Of a DNA stretch of 64,000 nucleotides, positions 57,601 to 64,000 are shown in pieces. Within the stretch, counting starts at the first letter, position 1; each line of letters starts with the position of its first letter. The translations under genes and the position numbers were made by a program. This DNA comes from Tribonema minus (Eukaryota > Sar > Xanthophyceae > Tribonematales > Tribonemataceae), in NCBI GenBank assembly GCA_017506865.1, contig JAFCMP010000044.1, positions 248,001-312,000 of the forward strand, written 5' to 3'. The notes below the pieces were generated by a model. It was not told the DNA's origin and ran no database searches. It was given only the letters and a program-made list of their open reading frames with translations.

Positions 57601-60600
57601 CTGCCTCGAGGTGCGGCGCCGCTGCCTGGATGAGGACAGTGCGGGACTGCCAACGCCCGCGGAGTCGGCGGCGGCGATTGCGCGCTCGGAGCCGGTGCCG
57701 CTGGCTGTTGCGGCGCTCGCGCAGTCGCAGGGGGCGTCTGCTACGGGCCTGTCGCCGACAGGTGCGATCGCAGTCGCTTGCTGTGCACTCCCGACTCATG
57801 ACGCAACAGAGACCCTGTCTTACAGTGTATGTACGTTACATGGTAGACAGTGTACTGGTACACGCGTGGGCGCCACATGTTGCCATTGCAGTACTGCCGC
57901 CAGCAACGGCAGCGGAGCAAGCACAGACGCGCGCACTGCGGCGCCCGCCTGCAGCTCTGGCGCGCACGCCAACAACGACGCCATGTCCTCTCTGCCGCAA
58001 CTGCTTTTGACGGCAGCGTCTGCTCGTTTCAACCCTGTCGTTTCAACCCTGTCTTTGACCATTTCTGCGCAGGCGCGCGCCGAGCATCGCTGCTGGACAC
58101 GACGCGCAGCCTGCTGGCGCGCGCCGGCGTCGACAGCGCCGCGCGCAGCACGCGCGCCGCCGCCGCCGCCGCGGACGCCGGCCGCGCCGCCCCCGCGCCC
58201 CTCCCCCCCGCCTACGAGTACACGGTCGTCGTGCACCCGCCGCTGGTCGTGGAGAACCTGCTGCCGCACGAGGGGACGTTCGAGCTGGCGGACGAGGGGC
58301 GCAACCCGCTGTGGGCGGCGCGCCTCGAGCCGGGGACGTCCGTCGGCGTCTACTCCGTGGGCATGGACGTGCCGCTGCTGCTGCTGCTGAACCTCGGCTT
58401 CTGCAGGAACATGGACGGCGTGCACGTGCACGACGGGCTGCGCGGCGGCGGCGGCGGCGGCGGCGCGCGCGAGGACGGCGGCGACGAGTGCGCGAGCGGC
58501 ATCACGCTCACGGACGCCGTCGGCCAGCGCATCGCGCTGCGCGTGGAGAACCGGCGCGGCGGCGGCGGGCAGCGCCACGTCACCGTGTACGCGCCGTACT
58601 GGATGGTCAACACGTCGCACTACCGCATGCGCTTCCGCCAGGACGGCTCCAAGGCGCTGCCGGCGGGCACCGTGAGCGGCGCCGGCGACGGCTCCCGCGT
58701 CATCGGGCCCAGCGAGGACAACGCCGCGCTGTCGCCGTTCCCGTCGGCGTACAAGACAAGTACAGTGTACGGGGCGTCGGGGCTGCTGGGGGACAGCTCG
58801 TTTGCGGGGGCGCGCGCGGGGGGGGCGGGGGGTGCCGAGCGGCTCAGGCCGCGCCGCATCTTCCCCGGCACACCGGGCGCGATGCGCGAGGCCGCCGTCG
58901 CGGGTGAGGGTTGTGTTTGAGAGGGTGTGTGTGTATGTCGCTTGTTGAAGTCGGTGTTGTAGTTCCAAAGCGCATTCGATGATTGGCTGTTACAGCGTGT
59001 GTACAGGGTAGGTATGGAAAAGCGCGCAGCGTATGTACTGGGTATGTATGTCGAAGCGCGCAGCTGCTCGTCACGGCACCTGGCCCCGCCACGGTGCCCT
59101 CTGTTTTCAGGGAGTGCTGCGCATGAACCGCGTGCACTGCAGGCACACCACCTGCTCAAGATGACTCAGCTCAGTAACGCGCGGTGTGTCTCGACATTCA
59201 CGTGCCTCACCACCCTCCCATACACCCCCCACAGAACCCACCCGCCCGCTACCGTCCGTTGCTTCCCTGCACCTATCTATACCCATACCCATACCCCTCA
59301 CATACCTACCCACCCCCCCCACGCAGGCGGCGTGGCACCGCTCAGCCCTCCTCGCCCCGACAGCGGCGGCGGGGGTACGAGCATGGGGTCGGGGGGTGCC
59401 GCCCTGGGGGAGGCGTTCTTGCGCGAGGAGCTGTGCCTGCAGGAGCTGACGGACCTGGCGTGCATGTTCAGCTTCAACGACAACACGCTGCTGGGGTTCG
59501 GGGAGAAGCGCGTGTGCGTGCAGGTGGAGGACTCGGAGTGGAGCAAGCCCTTCAGTCCGGACACGCTGGGGATCGGTCAGGTGCGGTTAGGGTCAGGGTT
59601 AGGGGTAGGGTTAGGGCTAGGGTCAGGGTTAGGGTGGGAGCTAGGTGGAGGATTTGGAGCAAGCCCTTCAGTGCGGACACGCTAGGAATTGGTCAGGTGC
59701 GCTCAGGATTTAGGTTAGGGCTAGTGTTAGGGGCAGAGTTGGGGGTAGGGTTAGGGCTAGGGCTAGGGTTAAGGTTAGGGTTGGGGGAAGGGGTAGGGGT
59801 AGAGGAATGGACGGGTAAGGGGCAAGGGCAGGGTTGGGGGTAGGGTTAGGGTGAGGAGCGCACGCAACGTGTGCTCCAGCTACGCCTGCGCGGATTATCT
59901 GGCGTGGTTCGTGTATGCTGCGTCGCGCCGTGCCTTGCCATGCGTCAGCAGTGCTCTGCGCAGTGTCACGCGACGTGGTCGCTGTTTAGTGAGAGTTCAG
60001 GCGAGTCAAGTGCTAACCCTAACCCTTGCTGCGCCGCCACCGGCGCCTGAAGGTTGGGGGCCGCAGCTCCTCTTCTGCACCCCACTATTAAAAACCACAC
60101 ACCACACACGCAGCTATCATTAAACAAGCTGTCCCTTCAAAAAAGGAACCGCCCCAAACCGCCAAATATCCCCCGCCGCGCGGCCGCAGGTCCTGTCGGT
60201 GCGCCACCGCGGCACCGCGGACATGAACCCCGTGCTCGGCACCCTCATGGGCAGCAGCACACGCAGCGCGCACGGCGGCAGCGGCGCCGCCGACGCCGCC
60301 TTCCACATGGACGCCTGCAACCTGGAGCTGGGGTTCAACGTGACGGTGCCGCCCGGGCGCCTCGCGCACTTCACCAAAGTCGTGCAGTTCTGGCCGCGTT
60401 TTCTGGTGGTCAGCCGCCTCGACGTGCCGCTGGTGCTGGAGCAGTACGCGCCGCTGCGGCGGACGCGCACGCGCGTGGCCAAGGTGCCGCCGGGCGCCAA
60501 GGCGCCGTTCCACCTGCCGCAGGCGAGTGCTAGAGTGGGGTTGCACTATGTAGGGTTGCAGTATGCGGAGTGAGGGGTCTGTTGTGCTGTGGCAACGCGC

Positions 60601-63600
60601 ATTAATAGCTGCAGCCGTTCCACCTGCCGTAGGCGAGTGCTGACGTAGGGCTGCGGTGCGCAGGATTGCAGTGCATGTGCATTGGGGGTCTGTCGTGGAA
60701 ACTGTCCAGGAGGTTGTGCTGTGGCGCCGCACGCGCGCAGTAGCCGTTCCATCTGCTACCTTTTGTCGATACTGACCCTGATGGCTGCTCCGCGCGTGCA
60801 GAGGGACGGCGAGCGCCAGACGCGCCTTGAGTCTACCCTAACCCCAAATGGCCGTTGCACAAACACCCGCATGAGCATTATTCCGACCTATGCCTGACCC
60901 TGTCCACACCGCTGCCCCTAACCCTAACCCTAACTGCGCAGAAGGACGGCGAGCGCCAGCTGCGCCTGCGCGTGAGCGGGCGCTGGCACCACAGCACGTC
61001 GTTCCCGGTGGACGGCGCGGGGGAGTACACGCTGCGGCTGCGGCGCCGCGTGGACTGGCAGCTGCTCAACCACCTCAGCACGCGCGAGGCGGCAGAGTAC
61101 ACCGTCACGGTAAATAAATAACGAACTTGTCTCTTCCACTTATGGGTTGGGTCGAGGCAACGGGCGAGGGCTTCACTTGTTCGCCGTGTTGTTGTGCTGC
61201 GACGTTGGCGCGCACGCAGGCCAGGGGGCCCTAGCTAGCATCAGTGCTTTGAGCGAGGATGTCAATGCCTTACTGATAGTGGCGATGCTTCAAGGCGCAT
61301 GAAGGCCACTCACTGTCATACAGGGCGTAGGTCTATGTTCAGCACCGCCCGCAGGGAGGCACAGGCACCTCTTTCATGCCGCAGTTGAAGTCTGCGAACT
61401 ACACAAGTCATGAAGACAAACGTGAAGCGCCAGCGCCGCGTGCCTGTGTTGCCTCCACAATCTATGGCCGTTCTCACTCCGCCCCCCCCCCCCCTCCCCC
61501 GCCCCCCCCCCAGATCCCCCCCAACGAGACCGACGAGCTGGGCCTGTGGCTGGAGACCGACTGGTACCAGACGCAGGTCGTCGTGCGCGAGGTCAAGAAG
61601 GACTCCTTCCTGTACCACCACTCCGACGTGCAGGCGGGCGACGTGCTGCTTGCCGTCAACGGCGCGCCGACGCTGGGGCGCGCGTTCGATGACGTCATCG
61701 CCTCCGTGCGCGCCGCCGTTGCGCGCGGCGACGCCGCGGAGCTGCGCTTCCGCACCATGGAGGAGCGCTACCGCCTGCTGCGCGAGCGCGCGCTCGGGCG
61801 GCAGCGCCTGCGCGCGCAGCAGGAGCAGCAGCAGCAGCAGGCGCGCAGCGGCGCGGCGGCAGCATCGGTTGGCGGCGGTGGCAGCGCAGGTCCTCCGTCG
61901 CAGTGGACGGATGGGCCTTCGGAGGGGGAGGGGTGGCGCGCGTCGCAGGTGGGGGCTTTGACTTCACGTGATGATTTAAACTTCAAGTGAACTTGTCCAA
62001 GTTCTCAAGTATGAACTTCAAGTGTCAATCTTGAAGTGACCTACATAAATCTCTGCACTGAGCTGGCTGCAAGAGCAGCTGTGATGCGGTGCCAGCAGCG
62101 CTTCCCTGCATGCGCACCATGGAGCTTGTGACTCGGCATCCCTGTAAGCGAATGAGTGAGTGCTGGCTCGTGATCCCCGCGCACTTCCATCAGTACTGGC
62201 ACCCTCTCATTCGCCACCGAGCTGGACATCCCGCTTTAGAGTCAGGGTGACGGCACCTGCACTCACTCGTGCGCTAGACATGGCGCACCACCGCCGCCAG
62301 CGCACCACACACCGCTCTTGGAAGCGGCGTCCATCACATCTCCCACCCGCGCACCTGTTCCCTGTGCTCGTGATCGTCGCACATGTACTTGCAGTTGTGC
62401 TTCCGGGCATGGTGCGCATCGCTCCGCTGACATTGCGTGCACGGCACTGCGCCCCTCTCGCCCCACGCAGCACGACGCCGCCGTCCACCACCGCGCCTCC
62501 GCCGCGCCGTGCACGCCGTACCACGGCCGCGGCAGCGCCGCCGCCGCAGAGGCAGACGGCGGCCTCGCCAGCGGCTCCGACGAGGAGGCCGATGACCTAC
62601 TTATGGACGAACTGGAGAGGGCTTCGGGAGGCACGCACGCGGGCCCTGCGGAGGAGGAGCTGTTTATCAAGGTGGAGCTGCGGCCGATGGCGGCGAGCAC
62701 CGTGCTGGTGGTGTCCAAGCTGGAGCCGCAGCACGCGCCGTACATTGTGGAGAACATCGACATGCACTCGCGCGTGTACTTCCGCCAGAAGTGAGTTGCT
62801 AATTAGGGTTAGGGTTAACGTGACGTGCGCATCGCTCGAGGACTTCCTCCAGGAATGAGCTGTCCTACAAAAAGCTTGAGCCGCAGCATGCGCTGTACAT
62901 TGTGGAGAATGTTGACATGCACTCGCGCGTGTACTTCCGCCAGAAGTGAGTTCTGCGATGGCTATGGTTGCTGTATGATGTGCACATCGCATGTGTACTT
63001 TATGATAGACTGAGTTTCGTGGGTTGAAATTAGGGTCAGGCCTTCCCCTATGCCAGGTGCGCCGTGCATTGGCGCGCATGAAAGCATGCTGATGTCAGCA
63101 TGTTTATAAATAACGTTGTCGGCGGCAGCATTGAGCGTTTCCTCTTATAACGCCAATGTGCAACTACACTAGGGATTGCCGTGGTTGAGAAAGGTGGCGA
63201 CACTTTCTGAGCGATGACAGCGGAGGCCACTGTGATCTGCAGTGACAAGAATATTGTGGTGTCAGTATGCGGCACCTGACTGTCTGTTTTTTTTGTTTTT
63301 GGGGATAAAACGAGGGTTACAGACAGGCTTGACCTATCCCCCAACCTTCACCCTAACCCTGACCCTTCATTGTTCACCAAGGCATGCCACATGTCTCACC
63401 TTGCTGCCGCCACCCATGCCCCCCTTGTGCCCTGCCTCGTGCACGCTCTTGTCGCCACCGGCTCGCGCGTTTAGGGGCTGCGTCAGCCTGACGTTGCTTC
63501 AGTACTCACCATAGCGTGCCACTTATTGCACCCTTCTGCCACCACCCGTGCCCTGTCTCGTGCAGAGGAGCGGACTGGCACCCCTGGAATGTCGTGGGGC

Positions 63601-63656
63601 CTGGAGGCAAGGCCAGCTACACCTGGGAAGAGCCTATGCTGGCACACAAGCTAGTG
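42326..63656 (+). CDS. VPS13-type bridge-like lipid-transfer protein, 3' end beyond the window
   Basis: Exons 42326-45826, 46414-47404, 47995-50850, 51470-51853, 52213-53150, 53600-54989, 55418-55819, 56159-56518, 57003-57137, 57446-57761, 58073-58903, 59327-59580, 60190-60522, 60942-61109, 61514-61948, 62471-62790, 63566-63656, then a donor; about 4570 codons so far. The N-terminal ~115 residues are a chorein_N domain (LANVLARTLGEYVQNVDE, LQLKNLELRPDAL, LKVPWKSF, LSDLKVVLEP-like). Long Ala/Gly/Pro-rich VPS13 rod repeats follow. From about 54850 the VAB/SHR-BD region begins (FTILNLTGQRVRFFQP; VFTIKNCTDHPLYML; YWMVNTSHYRMRFRQDG; YTWEEPMLAHKL). The family forms a hydrophobic groove that moves phospholipids between organelles at contact sites. 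A PDZ-like insert sits in exon 15. Introns after 57137 and 60522 look GC-AG. Exons 2, 5 and 6 contain frame breaks in low-complexity tracts (see findings). Confidence 0.9.
50936..50955. repeat. short telomere-like repeat in VPS13 intron 3
   Basis: GGGTTAAGGTTAGGGATAGC, a few TTAGGG-like units about 85 bases after the exon-3 donor. Confidence 0.6.
53141..53256 (+). repeat. tandem copy of the VPS13 exon-5 splice-donor region
   Basis: GGTGACTGACGCG...GTTGCCGTGCGCAGTGACTGCC at 53149-53192 is repeated at 53210-53252. The true donor is the first GTGACTGAC after GAAGAGGAG; the copy carries CGGCAG in front of it. Confidence 0.75.
54950..55160 (+). repeat. copy of the VPS13 exon-6 3' edge in the following intron
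   Basis: The exon end (CAGCCGCGTCAACGACCCCA, then CGCGGCGCCTGCAGGTGAGG and GCGAGCGGTAGGT) recurs at about 55096-55153 as CAGCCGCGTCGGCGGCCCCA ... CCCGCAGATGAGACG ... GCGAGGGGTAGGT. In the copy the donor GTGAG has become ATGAG. Confidence 0.8.
55377..55406. repeat. ~29-base poly-C tract next to an acceptor
   Basis: A long uninterrupted C run 11 bases upstream of the exon-7 acceptor. C-rich tracts (8-20 C) precede many acceptors in this window (for example 12587, 33868, 56120, 61485), where most eukaryotes use T-rich tracts. Confidence 0.85.
59515..59700 (+). repeat. exon-12 edge of the VPS13 gene with an intronic copy
   Basis: The exon end (GTGGAGGACTCGGAGTGGAG ... GATCGGTCAG|GTGCGG, 59524-59586) is copied at 59646-59704 (GTGGAGGATTTGGAG ... 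AATTGGTCAG|GTGCGC). The copy lost one codon's worth of bases plus some changes but keeps the donor. TTAGGG-like DNA follows both donors. Confidence 0.88.
59584..59850. repeat. longest telomere-like (TTAGGG)n tract of the window
   Basis: Two blocks (59586-59640 and 59706-59850) of TTAGGG with TAGGGC, TCAGGG and TTGGGGG variants, in VPS13 intron 12, split by the echoed exon edge. Confidence 0.88.
60500..60760 (+). repeat. two intronic copies of the VPS13 exon-13 edge
   Basis: GCCGTTCCACCTGCCGCAGG at 60504-60523 (true exon end, GC donor GCGAGTGC) recurs at 60612 as GCCGTTCCACCTGCCGTAGG plus GCGAGTGC, and as a short remnant at 60741. Following intron sequence (AGGGTTGCAGT, GGGGTCTGT, GTTGTGCTGTGGC) is shared. 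Confidence 0.85.
60795..60980 (+). repeat. VPS13 exon-14 acceptor edge with one upstream copy
   Basis: The true exon start (GCGCAG|AAGGACGGCGAGCGCCAG, 60936-60959) has an earlier copy at about 60796-60820 (GTGCAG|AGGGACGGCGAGCGCCAG), followed by a short similar stretch and then a stop. Confidence 0.82.
61514..61948 (+). other. PDZ-like domain in exon 15 of the VPS13-type protein
   Basis: The exon encodes 145 residues. ETDWYQTQVVVREVKKDS is followed by LYHHSDVQAGDVLLAVNGAP and then by FDDVIASVRAAVARGDAAEL-RFRT, the PDZ pattern (binding loop, GD.LL.VNG, helix with [DE][DV][IV]...[IVL], final strand). After it comes a basic/Gln-rich segment (RERALGRQRLRAQQEQQQQQ) and a Gly/Ser linker. PDZ domains bind C-terminal peptides or phosphoinositides. 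Confidence 0.7.
62700..62955 (+). repeat. VPS13 exon-16 edge with a complete downstream copy
   Basis: Exon 16 ends KLEPQHAPYIVENIDMHSRV-YFRQ plus AA|GTGAGTT at 62790. About 155 bases on (62870-62954) the intron holds a copy encoding KLEPQHALYIVENVDMHSRV-YFRQ with the same AA|GTGAGTT. A CCAG acceptor-like site precedes the copy at 62852, but the reading frame from there is not open, so I use only the first copy. Confidence 0.88.
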
Positions 63657-64000
63657 GTAGGTCTCGTAAACCCTGTGCACCTGGCACTGCGCTGGCTTCT
63701 TTAGGGTTATATTCACGGTTACGGTTCAGGAACGTATTTCTTATCAATTAGGTCTCGTAACCCCTGTGAACCTGGTAATGGTGCTCAATGGAGCACGAGG
63801 GCCCGTTTCTTGCCATTAAGCAGGGAGATAGTGGCGGGCACTGCAGCCCGCCAAGCCCATGCAGTACACTTGCATATGCACTGAGCTGATGCATTGAGGG
63901 GAGTTCATGCTGCGGTCTGCTTGTCTGCGCAAAGACCCTTGAGCGCCAGGAATTGGTTTGAGGCCCAGGGTCAGGGGGTCTAAAATGGACGAGGGTGATG
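63657..64000. other. intron at the right edge, VPS13-type gene continues
   Basis: No exon recognised. The donor-side sequence GGTAGGTCTCGTAAACCCTG (63656) has a second copy near 63751 (AGGTCTCGTAACCCCTG), another local duplication next to a splice donor. Confidence 0.55.

Noticed and set aside
62867-62954. Second copy of the VPS13 exon-16 end as an extra true exon
   Set aside because: Including it would repeat a 25-residue segment, and the upstream CAG at 62852 leads into a frame with an early stop. It is better read as an intronic echo.

Overview
This is nuclear DNA from a eukaryote with GC-rich, multi-exon genes. Introns mostly run GT(G/A)AGN to C-rich tract plus CAG, and a few are GC-AG. 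Two predicted proteins begin with a signal peptide followed by an Ala-Phe motif (VSAF at 18993, THAF at 21956). This is the bipartite plastid-import signal of algae with red-derived secondary plastids. TTAGGG-type repeats, a plant-type L-galactono-1,4-lactone dehydrogenase and a plastid-type phosphoglycerate dehydrogenase fit a photosynthetic stramenopile (ochrophyte) alga. The species is not determinable from the sequence, and this placement is inference.

Layout: (1) 299-4351 (+) 3' part of a TM9SF/nonaspanin gene. (2) 4805-9806 (-) a BioD-like P-loop plus DRTGG protein. (3) 10172-17016 (+) a SEN1/Upf1-type SF1 helicase with a WW-like insert. (4) 18993-21393 (+) a small plastid 2Fe-2S ferredoxin-like protein. 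(5) 21956-26662 (+) a plastid-targeted D-3-phosphoglycerate dehydrogenase whose last exon is duplicated 1.3 kb downstream. (6) 29081-29686 (-) mitochondrial ribosomal protein bL19m, head-to-head with (7) 29905-35012 (+) mitochondrial L-galactono-1,4-lactone dehydrogenase. (8) 36294-36904 (+) an unidentified 81-residue protein. (9) 38923-41347 (+) a NadD/NMNAT-type nucleotidyltransferase with a C-terminal membrane anchor. (10) 42326 to beyond the right edge (+) a giant VPS13-type bridge-like lipid-transfer protein with a PDZ-like insert. The genes form no operon-like unit. They are ordinary housekeeping functions: membrane traffic, serine, ascorbate and NAD metabolism, transcription termination, organelle translation and redox.

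All gene models were built by hand: each splice junction was chosen so that reading phase is preserved and the joined protein matches the known family. The most striking feature is not a gene. Many introns contain extra, decaying copies of the edge of the neighbouring exon together with its splice site ('exon-edge echoes'). They occur in at least five of the eight multi-exon genes, at 5' and 3' splice sites. In one case, the phosphoglycerate dehydrogenase terminal exon, the extra copy encodes an identical peptide with only synonymous changes. A dispersed TTGAAGT heptamer, interstitial telomere-like repeats (some as fold-back palindromes) and several frame breaks in low-complexity tracts of the VPS13 gene are also notable.
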